Below are positions 34,259 through 43,831 of a stretch of 64,000 bases of DNA, piece by piece. The position numbers and the translations under genes were made by a program. Position 1 is the first letter of the stretch; each line of letters opens with the position of its first letter. Source of the DNA: Euzebyella marina. Its GTDB lineage: Bacteria; Bacteroidota; Bacteroidia; Flavobacteriales; Flavobacteriaceae. A model generated the notes under the pieces. It made no database searches, was not told where the DNA came from, and worked only from the letters and a program-made list of their open reading frames with translations. The stretch covers positions 1,240,001 to 1,304,000 of the forward strand of contig NZ_JACYFK010000001.1 of the NCBI RefSeq assembly GCF_014855515.1, in the 5' to 3' direction.

Positions 34259-35803
34259 ATGGCAAAACAAGAAGACGATTTTAAGAGGGTAATTTCCCAT
34301 GCTAAGGAATATGGTTATGTATTCCAATCAAGTGAGATTTATGATGGGTTGAGCGCTGTTTATGACTATGCTCAGAATGGCTCTGAACTTAAGAAAAATA
34401 TAAGGGATTATTGGTGGAAGGCCATGGTGCAACTGAACGATAATATCGTCGGTATAGATGCTGCCATATTTATGCACCCCACCACGTGGAAAGCTTCGGG
34501 CCACGTAGATGCTTTCAATGATCCGCTTATTGATAACAAAGACTCTAAAAAAAGGTATAGGGCCGATGTTTTAGTAGAAGATTATGTTTCAAAAATCGAA
34601 GCAAAAATCGAGAAGGAAGTTGCTAAAGCAGCCAAGAGATTTGGCGATAAGTTTGACAAAGAGCAATTTTTGGCAACCAACCAACGTGTTGTTGATTATC
34701 AAGAACAAGCAAATACGATACTTAAAAGATTGGCCAGATCCTTGGAAAAGGAAGATTTGGCCGATGTAAAAAAGTTGATTGAAGAACTTGAGATAGCTTG
34801 CCCAATGTCAGGTTCAAAAAACTGGACCGATGTTAAGCAATTCAATCTTATGTTCGGAACCAAGCTCGGTGCCTCTGCCGAAAGTGCTATGGATCTTTAT
34901 CTTAGGCCAGAGACTGCGCAAGGTATTTTTGTCAACTTCTTGAACGTACAGAAAACGGGAAGGATGAAAATTCCTTTTGGGATCGCACAAACCGGAAAGG
35001 CTTTTAGAAACGAGATTGTCGCGAGGCAATTTATTTTTAGAATGCGGGAATTCGAACAAATGGAAATGCAGTTTTTCATTAAGCCGGGAACCCAGCAAGA
35101 ATGGTACGAGAAATGGAAAGAAACCCGTATGAAGTGGCATCTTTCTTTAGGAATGGGAGAGGATAACTATCGTTTTCATGACCATGAAAAATTGGCCCAC
35201 TATGCAGATGCCGCTGCCGATATAGAATTTAGATTTCCTTTTGGCTTTAAAGAATTGGAGGGCATACACTCTCGAACCGATTTTGATTTGGGCAGCCACG
35301 AAAAGTATTCAGGAAAAAAACTACAGTATTTTGACCCCGAAACTCGTGAAAGCTATGTGCCCTATGTATTAGAAACGTCAATTGGTCTTGATCGTATGTT
35401 CTTGGCCGTTTTCGCAAATTCTCTACAGGAAGAAGAACTGGAGAACGGAACTTTTAGAACTGTTTTGAAATTACCGGCTGTTTTGGCTCCTACAAAAGCG
35501 GCAGTTTTTCCGTTGGTTAAAAAAGACGGTCTGCCGGAAGTTGCCCAAGAGATTGTTGATGACCTTAAATGGGATTTCAATGTTCTTTATGATGAAAAGG
35601 ATGCTGTGGGGCGACGTTATAGAAGACAGGATGCTAATGGTACCCCTTTCTGTATCACGGTTGACCACCAAACTCTAGAAGATAAAACCGTTACAATCCG
35701 CTATCGGGATAGTATGGAGCAAGAGCGTGTGGCCATTGATGATTTGAAAAGTATCATTCATCAAGAGGTCGATATGAAAGGGTGGCTTAAAAAGATGCTT
35801 TAA
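34259..35803 (+). CDS. glyQS: Glycyl-tRNA synthetase, single-chain (alpha2) type
   Basis: Class II synthetase charging tRNA-Gly. The single-chain form is the one used by Bacteroidota, archaea and eukaryotes rather than the alpha2beta2 type of Proteobacteria. Visible are F-Q-S-S-E-I-Y-D-G-L-S-A-V-Y-D-Y at the start, motif 2 with F-R-N-E-I-V-A-R-Q-F-I-F-R-M-R-E-F-E-Q, the E-L-E-G-I-H-S-R-T-D-F-D-L glycine-pocket block, motif 3 S-I-G-L-D-R-M-F-L-A-V-F, and a C-terminal anticodon-binding domain (about 405-514). Length 514 is normal. Position 34259 follows a promoter box so closely that a leaderless message is likely. Confidence 0.96.
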   Translation: MAKQEDDFKRVISHAKEYGYVFQSSEIYDGLSAVYDYAQNGSELKKNIRDYWWKAMVQLNDNIVGIDAAIFMHPTTWKASGHVDAFNDPLIDNKDSKKRYRADVLVEDYVSKIEAKIEKEVAKAAKRFGDKFDKEQFLATNQRVVDYQEQANTILKRLARSLEKEDLADVKKLIEELEIACPMSGSKNWTDVKQFNLMFGTKLGASAESAMDLYLRPETAQGIFVNFLNVQKTGRMKIPFGIAQTGKAFRNEIVARQFIFRMREFEQMEMQFFIKPGTQQEWYEKWKETRMKWHLSLGMGEDNYRFHDHEKLAHYADAAADIEFRFPFGFKELEGIHSRTDFDLGSHEKYSGKKLQYFDPETRESYVPYVLETSIGLDRMFLAVFANSLQEEELENGTFRTVLKLPAVLAPTKAAVFPLVKKDGLPEVAQEIVDDLKWDFNVLYDEKDAVGRRYRRQDANGTPFCITVDHQTLEDKTVTIRYRDSMEQERVAIDDLKSIIHQEVDMKGWLKKML

Positions 35804-35840
35804 ACTTTAAAAGGAATCTGGCCTTACTCCAAGTAAATAA

Positions 35841-37913
35841 TTACAGCTGATAACCCAATCGTAGGCTGCCGTAATAATTTCTTGCATCACCGGGATAGTA
35901 ATAGCGGGGTTCACCGCCAAAACTTCCGGCATTGATAAGAACTGACGAGGCATAAACTTCATCAAAAATATTATTGATTCCGAAATCGGCACCCAATGTA
36001 AATTTGGGTGTCAATTTTTTGTGGTATCCTAATCTGGTAGTAAATACGGTATAAGGATCGCTTTCCAAACTATTGTCATCCCGTAGGGGAATTTCCGAAA
36101 CATGTCTGTGGGTAATATTCCAATAAAAGTCTTGGAACAAACGCAGCTGAATACCGGCTGTTCTTTGTTGTTTTGGCACTCCTGTCAAAGGGTTACCAGA
36201 ATACACTTCATCTTCGTCAACAAAGTCTACGAACTTATGGTCATTGAGGGTAAAGCTCAAAAATGGCGATAAAACTATGTTTGAATTTATATTCCACCTA
36301 TAATCCATGGTGATTTCTAACCCCCTGTGTTTGGTCTTACCTGCATTTCTGCCAATATATTGGTCTTCGGCAACTCTTTCGGCCACTAAAAGGTTTTTTA
36401 CATCCATTTGATAGCCCACTAGATTTAAATGAAACCGTTTTTGATGTAAAAACAGCTCTGTTCCGATTTCATAATTGATGCCGATTTCTTGCGCTATATC
36501 TGGGTTGATCACACCTTCTGGGGTGAGAGTTTGTTCGACTGTAGGGTTAGAAAAACCTCTACTGATATTCGTGAAGAATTGCAGGTCTTCGTTCATGCTA
36601 TATTGAAGGTTCAAACTTGGCAAAAAGATGGTTTTAAAACTTCGTTCTGCACTCGTATTGGCCGCACCCGTATTAAATTTATCACGAAAATCGTAGCTGG
36701 TCTTATTGATGTTGAAGCCCAACTGTGAACTTAATTTTTCTGTTATTGGAAATAATACAGTGCCAAATAAGTTGAGTTGCCTCCTGAACTCTTTATTGTC
36801 AGCGAACAAATTGCCTTGTAGGCTGCCGTTACTTTCTGTTTCAAGAGTTTCATATAAGGCCCAATCATACTCATCTTTATAAAGCTCCCCTCCAAAAGAA
36901 TATTCCGTAACCGTTTCGAAAATGGAGAAATCACCGGTAAAGTTGGTTCGAATTCCGTAACCATTTGTATGTTCATCAAGAAAACCTAAAGGTCTGGGCC
37001 TTTTTTCAAAGTGATCTAAATAACTATAGAAAACACTGGTAGAATTCGACAAATGCTCACTGATCGAGCGTTTATAGTTCAAGCCTACCAAAGTATAGTT
37101 ATTTGCCTCGTAACCCGAAACGCCTCCCCAATTGGCGGCGGCCTGTGTTGGGTCTTCTGCAAACGCCGTTGCTCCGATAGAACTGGCGATGTGCGCAGTA
37201 TAGTCAATATGGTTGACCAAGAGACCAAGCGTATTTTTATCATTGATCTTGTAAGATGTATTAAGCAACAATCCGTCTCTGTCAAAACGGCTGTTATCAC
37301 GATAGCCATCAGTTTCCATATGGCCATACTGAAGGCCGACCCGTAACTTGCCGTCATTATGATTGAACGAAAGATTGTTCTTTATCATTCCGAATGAGCC
37401 CACTGTAAAATTGTTATTCAGGTTGGTCGAATTGCCAATGGCCTTTTTTGGTGTTAAAATTATGGCGCCCCCAAGGTTGGAGCCAAAAGAAGATGCCTTC
37501 GGGCCTTTAATGACCTCAATCTGACTCAGGTTTTCTAAGTCAAAGGCCTCGATGGTCGAAAAACCTGAACCATCTGTTACAGGAATATCGTTATAATATA
37601 ATTTGAGCTTATCGGTGCCAAAAGCAGTTCTACTGCCTATACCCCTAATAGTTATACGGTTGGTGTTCAAAGCTCCGGAGAGAATGAAAACTCCCGGTAT
37701 TTGATTTACCGAAGAAGCCAAATCGGCAGGGCTATAATTCTGGAATATTTGGGCCGATATAACCGAAGATGGCTCAATACCTATGGCATTTTTGGTTTTC
37801 AAGGCATCTAACAATATCACTTCATCCAGTTGGGTGATACTATCATTTTGTGAATTGTTTTGGGCAAAGACTAAGGCGGTAAAAAGTAAAAAGGGGAATG
37901 TAAGTGCTTTCAT
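35841..37913 (-). CDS. TonB-dependent receptor, siderophore/iron type
   Basis: Outer-membrane transporter of 690 residues without the N-terminal carboxypeptidase-like domain of the other receptors here. Signal peptide (MKALTFPFLLFTALVFAQ), then a TonB-box-like D-E-V-I-L-L, plug (V-N-Q-I-P-G-V-F, R-I-T-I-R-G-I-G-S-R, I-E-V-I-K-G-P-K-A-S-S-F-G-S-N-L-G-G-A-I) and a barrel ending in LRLGYQL. The plug style and barrel spacing are those of FecA/ferric-siderophore receptors, so iron complexes are the likely cargo; other metals or cobalamin cannot be excluded. Single gene with no Fur-box-like site that I can confirm by eye. Confidence 0.92.
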   Translation of the reverse strand: MKALTFPFLLFTALVFAQNNSQNDSITQLDEVILLDALKTKNAIGIEPSSVISAQIFQNYSPADLASSVNQIPGVFILSGALNTNRITIRGIGSRTAFGTDKLKLYYNDIPVTDGSGFSTIEAFDLENLSQIEVIKGPKASSFGSNLGGAIILTPKKAIGNSTNLNNNFTVGSFGMIKNNLSFNHNDGKLRVGLQYGHMETDGYRDNSRFDRDGLLLNTSYKINDKNTLGLLVNHIDYTAHIASSIGATAFAEDPTQAAANWGGVSGYEANNYTLVGLNYKRSISEHLSNSTSVFYSYLDHFEKRPRPLGFLDEHTNGYGIRTNFTGDFSIFETVTEYSFGGELYKDEYDWALYETLETESNGSLQGNLFADNKEFRRQLNLFGTVLFPITEKLSSQLGFNINKTSYDFRDKFNTGAANTSAERSFKTIFLPSLNLQYSMNEDLQFFTNISRGFSNPTVEQTLTPEGVINPDIAQEIGINYEIGTELFLHQKRFHLNLVGYQMDVKNLLVAERVAEDQYIGRNAGKTKHRGLEITMDYRWNINSNIVLSPFLSFTLNDHKFVDFVDEDEVYSGNPLTGVPKQQRTAGIQLRLFQDFYWNITHRHVSEIPLRDDNSLESDPYTVFTTRLGYHKKLTPKFTLGADFGINNIFDEVYASSVLINAGSFGGEPRYYYPGDARNYYGSLRLGYQL

Positions 37914-38065
37914 TTATGAGGCTGGGTAAGTACCAAAAATACGGCTAAAATCTTAACCAGTCGTAAATAGAGTGCTTCTTTGAAATAAGCGGAGAACGGG
38001 TAAACTCACCACACGTTTTTTTAATACTGGGCTAATACCTATTTTGCCATTAATTCTTCAAATGC

Positions 38066-38830
38066 ATGAAAATAGTTTCTTATAACGTAAATGGGGTGCG
38101 TGCAGCTTTAAACAAAGGTCTTTTGAATTGGTTGCAGGCCGTCAAACCTGATGTTGTCTGTTTACAAGAGATAAAGGCCATGAAAGAGCAGCTTGATCTT
38201 ACCCTTTTTGAAGCCGCAGGCTTTCCTTATCATTATTGGTTCAGTGCCCAAAAGAAAGGCTATAGCGGTGTGGCCATTTTATCAAAGATTAAACCCGATT
38301 TCATACAAGTTGGCACCGGCATTGATTACATGGATTTTGAGGGAAGGAACATAAGGTGCGATTTTGGAAATTTGTCGGTCATGAGCATGTATCTGCCATC
38401 AGGTACTAACTTAGCCCGTCTTGAACATAAATTGACCTATATGGCCGATTTTCAGAAATATACCGAAGAGCTCAGAAAGAACCATCCGAACCTTGTTGTT
38501 GTAGGCGACTTCAATATTTGCCATAAGGCAATTGATATTCACAACCCTGTAGGCTTAAAAAACGTATCAGGGTTTCTACCTGTTGAACGTGAATGGATAG
38601 GTAATTTTATTAATAGCGGGTTTATAGATAGTTTTCGTCACTTCAACAAAGAAGCTGATAATTATACTTGGTGGAGTTATAGGGCCAATGCCCGGGCAAA
38701 CAATAAAGGCTGGCGCCTTGATTATGGCATGGTAGCCGAACCATTAAGGGATCAACTTAAAAGGTCTGTTATTCTTAAAGATGCCAAACATAGTGACCAC
38801 TGTCCGATTTTACTAGAAATCGAAAATTAA
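38066..38830 (+). CDS. xth: Exodeoxyribonuclease III
   Basis: Mg-dependent DNA-repair enzyme (AP endonuclease and 3'-5' exonuclease on duplex DNA). The 254 residues start with the family's M-K-I-V-S-Y-N-V-N-G-V-R-A-A; L-Q-E-I-K-A contains the metal Glu, P-S-G-T-N is conserved, G-D-F-N-I-C-H-K-A-I-D holds the catalytic Asp-Asn, and the C-terminus has W-R-L-D-Y and K-H-S-D-H-C-P with the Asp-His pair. It has no signal peptide, unlike the secreted EEP enzyme at 20366-21406, which is of the same fold but different role. Start at ATG 38066 is firm. Confidence 0.96.
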   Translation: MKIVSYNVNGVRAALNKGLLNWLQAVKPDVVCLQEIKAMKEQLDLTLFEAAGFPYHYWFSAQKKGYSGVAILSKIKPDFIQVGTGIDYMDFEGRNIRCDFGNLSVMSMYLPSGTNLARLEHKLTYMADFQKYTEELRKNHPNLVVVGDFNICHKAIDIHNPVGLKNVSGFLPVEREWIGNFINSGFIDSFRHFNKEADNYTWWSYRANARANNKGWRLDYGMVAEPLRDQLKRSVILKDAKHSDHCPILLEIEN

Positions 38831-38863
38831 CCTGAGCAACAGACTTAGGCCATAGGTTTTGCT

Positions 38864-38871
38864 TAAATTTG
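38864..38871 (+). promoter_or_regulatory. Candidate -7 box of the aldo/keto reductase gene
   Basis: TAAATTTG is an exact TAnnTTTG match 35 bases before the ATG. No clean TTG lies at the expected distance upstream, so it is a tentative call. Confidence 0.4.
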
Positions 38872-38905
38872 GGTTTTTCAAGAAACAACACCCCAAATAA
38901 ACAAC

Positions 38906-39946
38906 ATGAAGTACACCCAACTTCCGCACACCGATATTGAAGTAAGTAAAATTTGCCTAGGTACAATGACCTGGGGAAATCAAAATACGGAGGCTGAAGG
39001 TCATGAGCAAATGGATTATGCTGTTGATCAAGGAATCAATTTTTTTGATACCGCCGAGCTTTATCCCATTCCTGCCCATCCCGATAGGCATTCGGTCACA
39101 GAAAAAATTATTGGCACTTGGTTTAAGAAGAACGGCAATCGCGATAAAATTATTTTGGCCTCGAAGATTGCCGGAAAGGCGGAGATGACCAAGTTCATTC
39201 GCACAACGGGTTTTAGTAAAGAGTCGATAATTGAGGCGGTCGAAGGTAGCTTGGGTCGCTTGCAAACAGACTATATCGACCTTTATCAACTTCATTGGCC
39301 AGAAAGAAACACCAACTATTTTGGAAAGAGGGGTTATAAACACGATGTTTCTGACCATTGGCAAGACAACATTCATCAAGTATTGGAAACTCTTCGTGAT
39401 TTGGTAAGGGAAGGGAAAATTCGACACATAGGAATATCGAACGAAACCCCATGGGGTACGATGCGTTTTTTGATGGAAAGTAAGGTGCATGCTGGGCTAC
39501 CACGCTCCTTGACTATTCAAAACCCCTACAATTTATTGAACCGATTGTTCGAGGTAGGTCTTTCTGAGATTTCCATGAGGGAGAAAATCGGATTGTTGGC
39601 CTATTCCCCTTTAGGTTTCGGTACCTTATCAGGAAAATACCTAGGTGGAATGAAACCAGCTAACGGACGAATCAGTCTTTTTCCGCAATACAATAGATAT
39701 AGTAGTGAAACGGCGGTGAAAGCTACGGAAAAGTATCATCAACTGGCAAAAGAAAACAACCTGTCGCTTACTCAGATGGCTTTGGCGTTCGTTAATACGC
39801 GACCATTCGTAACAAGCAACATAGTGGGTGCGACTACCATGACTCAATTGAAAGAAAATATAGGTAGTATCGATGTTAAACTGACAGACGATGTGCTAAA
39901 AGGTATAGAAGAGATTCATAATCAAATCCCTAATCCGGCACCATAA
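38906..39946 (+). CDS. Aldo/keto reductase, Tas-like
   Basis: NADPH-dependent oxidoreductase of the TIM-barrel aldo/keto reductase family, 346 residues. The Asp-Tyr-Lys-His tetrad is visible: Asp and Tyr in N-F-F-D-T-A-E-L-Y, Lys in I-I-L-A-S-K-I, and His in Y-Q-L-H-W-P. The insert Y-P-I-P-A-H-P after the Tyr and the YFGKRGYKHDV segment are typical of the Tas branch, whose physiological substrate is not settled. The NADPH-binding C-terminal part (FVTSNIVGATTMTQLKENI) is intact. A 32-residue membrane peptide starts 2 bases after the stop. Confidence 0.94.
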   Translation: MKYTQLPHTDIEVSKICLGTMTWGNQNTEAEGHEQMDYAVDQGINFFDTAELYPIPAHPDRHSVTEKIIGTWFKKNGNRDKIILASKIAGKAEMTKFIRTTGFSKESIIEAVEGSLGRLQTDYIDLYQLHWPERNTNYFGKRGYKHDVSDHWQDNIHQVLETLRDLVREGKIRHIGISNETPWGTMRFLMESKVHAGLPRSLTIQNPYNLLNRLFEVGLSEISMREKIGLLAYSPLGFGTLSGKYLGGMKPANGRISLFPQYNRYSSETAVKATEKYHQLAKENNLSLTQMALAFVNTRPFVTSNIVGATTMTQLKENIGSIDVKLTDDVLKGIEEIHNQIPNPAP

Positions 39947-39948
39947 GT

Positions 39949-40047
39949 ATGATTTTCTTAAAAGTAGGGTTAGGGCAATTGGTGCTAATTGTCTTGGTAA
40001 TTTTGGTCATTTTAGTTTGCGCTAGAATTATGAGAGATAGGCGCTAG
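39949..40047 (+). CDS. 32-residue membrane peptide, TatA-like start
   Basis: A short open frame that starts with ATG 2 bases after the aldo/keto reductase stop. It encodes MIFLKVGLGQLVLIVLVILV, then ILVCARIMRDRR: one strongly hydrophobic helix followed by a basic tail. The G-Q-L-V-L-I-V-L-V-I-L-V style recalls the N-terminal helix of TatA/TatE, but the amphipathic helix and acidic tail of TatA are missing, so it may be a remnant or an unrelated small membrane protein. Its stop overlaps the converging radA stop by 4 bases. It is translated only if coupled to the upstream gene, or if it has its own start signal. Confidence 0.45.
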   Translation: MIFLKVGLGQLVLIVLVILVILVCARIMRDRR

Positions 40048-41405
40048 CCGAATAAATCGCCAACAACATCTTCGATTCTAGCAGCTTTGTGAACGGCTAT
40101 TTTTGTATTCTTTAAACTAATCTTATTGTTTTTTGATACGTAGATCGAGGTGAAGCCCAATTTTTCAGCTTCCAAGATTCGTTGGTCAACTCGTTGTACG
40201 GGCCTTATTTCTCCTGCCAGACCTACTTCGGCGGCAAAACAGACTCCCTTTTCAATTGGAATATCTTCATTGCTTGAGAGTATGGCGGCAATTACGGCAA
40301 GGTCAATAGCGGGGTCGTCAACAGATATTCCACCTGTAATGTTCAAGAAGACGTCTTTCGCCCCCAGTTTAAAACCGGCCCTTTTTTCCAAGACGGCCAG
40401 AAGCATATTAAGTCTTTTTGCGTTGTAGCCAGTAGTCGACCTTTGCGGGGTGCCATAAACTGCAGTGCTGACTAATGCCTGTATTTCTATCATTAATGGC
40501 CGCATACCCTCGATAGTAGAAGCGATTGCCGTACCACTTAGTTTCTCTTCGTTTTTTGAGATCAATATTTCAGAAGGGTTATTGACCTCTCGAAGGCCAG
40601 CGCCCTGCATTTCGTAAATACCAAGTTCTGCGGTAGATCCAAATCTATTTTTTAAAGACCGCAAAATTCTGTAGACGTAATTTCTGTCTCCCTCGAACTG
40701 TAGAACCGTGTCTACCATATGCTCCAATATCTTAGGGCCGGCTATTGATCCGTCTTTGGTGATATGACCGATCAAAATGACCGGGGTATTCGTTTCTTTG
40801 GCAAATTTCATCAGTTCGGCGGTACATTCCCTAATTTGAGAAATACTTCCGGCGGCAGATTCTATATAATCGGAGTGTAAGGTTTGAATGGAATCGATTA
40901 CCACAATATCAGGTTCCGTGGCTTCTATTTGGCGAAAAATGTTCTGTGTTTTTGTCTCGGTCAGAATATAACAATTCTCGCTATCGGGGTGTATGCGGTC
41001 AGCACGCATTTTTATCTGCTTTTGGCTTTCCTCCCCCGAAACGTACAATGTTCTATAGGGTAGTTTTAAAGCGATTTGCAGTAATAATGTACTTTTTCCA
41101 ACACCAGGTTCGCCACCCAATAGCACCAAAGCACCAGGAACCAAACCTCCGCCTAGAACCCTGTTGAACTCAAGGTCAAAAGTATTTAACCTCAGTTCCT
41201 TATCGGTGCTAATTTCATTTACACGAAGGGGTTTAGAAACTTTTTTGGCGGTGTTCGAAGTAGTTTTCCAACTTTGCTTTTCCTCCTTCTGAACTAACTC
41301 TTCTACAACTGTATTCCATTGTTTGCAAGAACTACATTGACCGACCCACTTGGAGTACTGGGCACCACAATTTTGACAGAAATAAGCGGTTTTTGTTTTG
41401 GGCAT
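40044..41405 (-). CDS. radA: DNA repair protein RadA
   Basis: RecA-like ATPase that helps process recombination intermediates (also called Sms). Domains: N-terminal C4 zinc finger (Y-F-C-Q-N-C, then Q-C-S-S-C about residues 9-30); RecA-like core with Walker A G-G-E-P-G-V-G-K-S-T at about 92, Walker B V-V-I-D-S-I-Q-T and the RadA signature K-N-R-F-G; and the C-terminal Lon-protease-like domain (about 285-453), which lacks the protease Ser. Length 453 is normal. It converges on the small membrane frame on the other strand. No sign of an operon. Confidence 0.96.
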   Translation of the reverse strand: MPKTKTAYFCQNCGAQYSKWVGQCSSCKQWNTVVEELVQKEEKQSWKTTSNTAKKVSKPLRVNEISTDKELRLNTFDLEFNRVLGGGLVPGALVLLGGEPGVGKSTLLLQIALKLPYRTLYVSGEESQKQIKMRADRIHPDSENCYILTETKTQNIFRQIEATEPDIVVIDSIQTLHSDYIESAAGSISQIRECTAELMKFAKETNTPVILIGHITKDGSIAGPKILEHMVDTVLQFEGDRNYVYRILRSLKNRFGSTAELGIYEMQGAGLREVNNPSEILISKNEEKLSGTAIASTIEGMRPLMIEIQALVSTAVYGTPQRSTTGYNAKRLNMLLAVLEKRAGFKLGAKDVFLNITGGISVDDPAIDLAVIAAILSSNEDIPIEKGVCFAAEVGLAGEIRPVQRVDQRILEAEKLGFTSIYVSKNNKISLKNTKIAVHKAARIEDVVGDLFG

Positions 41406-41496
41406 GAACTACCTTTTAAGAATAGGGTAAAGGTAATGAGTAAATTATAGATTACTTGGCTTCTTAAGAAGTGAATGTGGTTAAATGGTCATTAGA

Positions 41497-43719
41497 TTAA
41501 AGTTGCAGGGTAACTGTACTGCCGGCATCAACACCCACTGGCATATTAATTTTTATGTGGGATTGTTTTTCACGTTTTTCCCACTTTGCCGAAAAGTGCT
41601 CCCCTTGTTCGTTTATTTTGGCAGATACTGTAAGCTGCATTTGTAAAAGTTCTCTGTTTGGATCAGAAACTGATATTTGGTTTATGTTATTTCCATCGAT
41701 TTTTAGCATAACTATTCCCGGAGTAGTTGAGGTTAGTTCTAGATATTCGTTAAGTTTAATTGTGCCTCCCTTATAAAAAACCACTTGATAAATGCCTAGG
41801 TCGTTATTTTTTACGGCCTGTAGGTAAGGGGTGTTTGAAAGGATGGATATAGCCTCGTTGATATCTGAATTCTTTAAGTTATCTATTGTGGTTGCCGGCT
41901 TTACTATGTATTGATAAGACAGGTTTTTGGGTTTCGCCCCATGATCTAACCATATGGCAAACACATCTTTGGAAATTTGTTCTTTGGAGGATGTGACTTG
42001 TTTATTGATTCTCCACCAACTTCCACTTTCTTGTTGATTTTTTACATATACCGTTGTTGGTTTGGGAAATACGTATCCTATGCCATCTTGAAATACCCAG
42101 CTGGTGTTATCAATCTTTTCTATACCTGGTTTTAATTCTAGTAGGGTATTATTACTGAAAACAGCAGGTTGACTTCGTAGCAATGTTTGATTTAATGTTG
42201 TTACGATTTTATCACTATCATTATCGGCCGAAATACCGGCCCCTAGACAAACAAACTCTGTGTCAAAAAAGAACCAAGATTTTCTGGCAGTTAGAGTATC
42301 GCTTAATGTTTTAAAGTCGAATGCCACCGCGCCATATGTGCCGTCGGTTACCGCTCCTACAAAATCTGTATGCCCTAATTTAGTAATTTCTTTAGGGGTT
42401 GGCATTTTGTCATTTTGGGCAATGGTGGCTCCAGGAATCTTGCGATAATCGTAGACAGGCCAGATGTCGAAATACTCATCACCAGAAATTGAAATATGGT
42501 TGGCACCATCGCCCCTGTAGTGGTTCATTAATCCTTCACTATTGTAAGGTTCTTCCATGTTGTGCACTCTGGTAGAATACATTCGCACAGATGTAAAGAA
42601 ATTTGGACGTTGAAATGTAAAGTGCTCGGAATGTCTAAAATAGGTGGCGTGGGAAATTATATCGCCCTTTTTATCTTGCCTAAGATTAATTATCGACCGT
42701 AATTCTTTTTTTCTATAATCGGAAAGCGATAATAGCTTTTCAGGCATGTCAGGATTAAAAGGTTTTAGAGATCCAGGTCTGCTCATACTTCTATTTTTAG
42801 CACCTGGATCAGGAAATTTGCCATATATGGAGGTCTTACAAATACCATCTAAAAAGTAATCGGTCAACTCTTCTATTTTGGAGTTTGAAAATGAATATTG
42901 GGTGTCATCAACAAAGACGGCCCACTCGATAAATGCACTGGCATATCCCAGACCGTATGACAAGGTATTGTTGACCCCATCTCCTCTATGGTGAAAACTA
43001 TTGTCGTACTGAATACCCCTACCATTTGCTTCTCTGCTACCAAAACCTCCTTCGCCGTCTCTAAATCCATAACCAAAAGTGTCACCAATCCATGGTACAC
43101 GCTTTATTTCATTTTCAATCACTTTAATGACATGTTTGAAATTTTCATGATTATCTAGAAACAACATATTTTTAGCCTCAATACCGGCTATTTTTACCCT
43201 GTCGCCCCCAGGTCTTGCCCCTTGAGCATTCACATTGGCCCTGTTGATAATAGGTTGTAGCTCATTAATTAAATCTGAAGGTAAATCGTCATTCATAAGC
43301 AGACATATTCTTACCATTAAATCAGGAATGCCAATCTGATTATACCACCAGTTATCACATATGTAATCATTGTCAGCCCAGTGTTTAAGAGCCTTTATAA
43401 TCGTATTTTTAACTTGAGGTTTTTTAAAGAACCGGGAAGAATCTGTTCTATATGACTTTGCAAGGGTAAGAATGTTGCTGGCGTGAAAACGATGTAGAAA
43501 ACCTTCTCTTGATACATCGCTATAGTCAATTTCTGGCCATGTGCCGTTATCCTTTATTGAAGAAAGAATTTTTTCGACATCGTTGTTTGATACTGGGTCT
43601 AATATAGAGGAAACAACCCTTTTCTTGATTGTTTGTAAATCGAGCTCGTTACTAAACAGGATTAGGTGGGATAGTAAGCACATTAGGCATAATGCGTACA
43701 CCCTAATTTTGTTAATCAT
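41497..43719 (-). CDS. Polysaccharide lyase family 8 (hyaluronate/chondroitin-type lyase)
   Basis: Secreted lyase that cleaves acidic polysaccharide by beta-elimination. ATG 43719 is chosen because MINKIRVYALCLMCLLSHL is a signal peptide; the longer frame from 43812 adds 31 residues without signal character, leaving 740. The alpha/alpha-toroid part carries the PL8 motifs C-D-N-W-W-Y-N-Q-I-G-I-P (about 122), catalytic His in S-F-H-H-R-G (243-244), Tyr in S-Y-G-L-G-Y (255), paired Arg in R-S-M-S-R (310, 314) and E-G-L-M-N-H-Y-R-G-D-G; the C-terminal half is the beta-sandwich domain. Substrate (hyaluronan, chondroitin, xanthan or a marine uronate) cannot be told. No SusC/SusD, sulfatase or other lyase is adjacent. 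Confidence 0.9.
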   Translation of the reverse strand: MINKIRVYALCLMCLLSHLILFSNELDLQTIKKRVVSSILDPVSNNDVEKILSSIKDNGTWPEIDYSDVSREGFLHRFHASNILTLAKSYRTDSSRFFKKPQVKNTIIKALKHWADNDYICDNWWYNQIGIPDLMVRICLLMNDDLPSDLINELQPIINRANVNAQGARPGGDRVKIAGIEAKNMLFLDNHENFKHVIKVIENEIKRVPWIGDTFGYGFRDGEGGFGSREANGRGIQYDNSFHHRGDGVNNTLSYGLGYASAFIEWAVFVDDTQYSFSNSKIEELTDYFLDGICKTSIYGKFPDPGAKNRSMSRPGSLKPFNPDMPEKLLSLSDYRKKELRSIINLRQDKKGDIISHATYFRHSEHFTFQRPNFFTSVRMYSTRVHNMEEPYNSEGLMNHYRGDGANHISISGDEYFDIWPVYDYRKIPGATIAQNDKMPTPKEITKLGHTDFVGAVTDGTYGAVAFDFKTLSDTLTARKSWFFFDTEFVCLGAGISADNDSDKIVTTLNQTLLRSQPAVFSNNTLLELKPGIEKIDNTSWVFQDGIGYVFPKPTTVYVKNQQESGSWWRINKQVTSSKEQISKDVFAIWLDHGAKPKNLSYQYIVKPATTIDNLKNSDINEAISILSNTPYLQAVKNNDLGIYQVVFYKGGTIKLNEYLELTSTTPGIVMLKIDGNNINQISVSDPNRELLQMQLTVSAKINEQGEHFSAKWEKREKQSHIKINMPVGVDAGSTVTLQL

Positions 43720-43831
43720 TTTGACAGTTCTTGGTTGTTGGTCTGCCCCAAGGGAGGTTGTAAGGTTTCCTTCAGGAAGAGAATTTAAAGGTAAATTCCT
43801 TTGAAGATACAAAAACCAATAGTAACTACGT

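Noticed and set aside
38957-39490. A 177-codon open frame on the minus strand
   Set aside because: It lies entirely antisense to the aldo/keto reductase, which has all four catalytic residues. The frame has no family motif and reads as a shadow.
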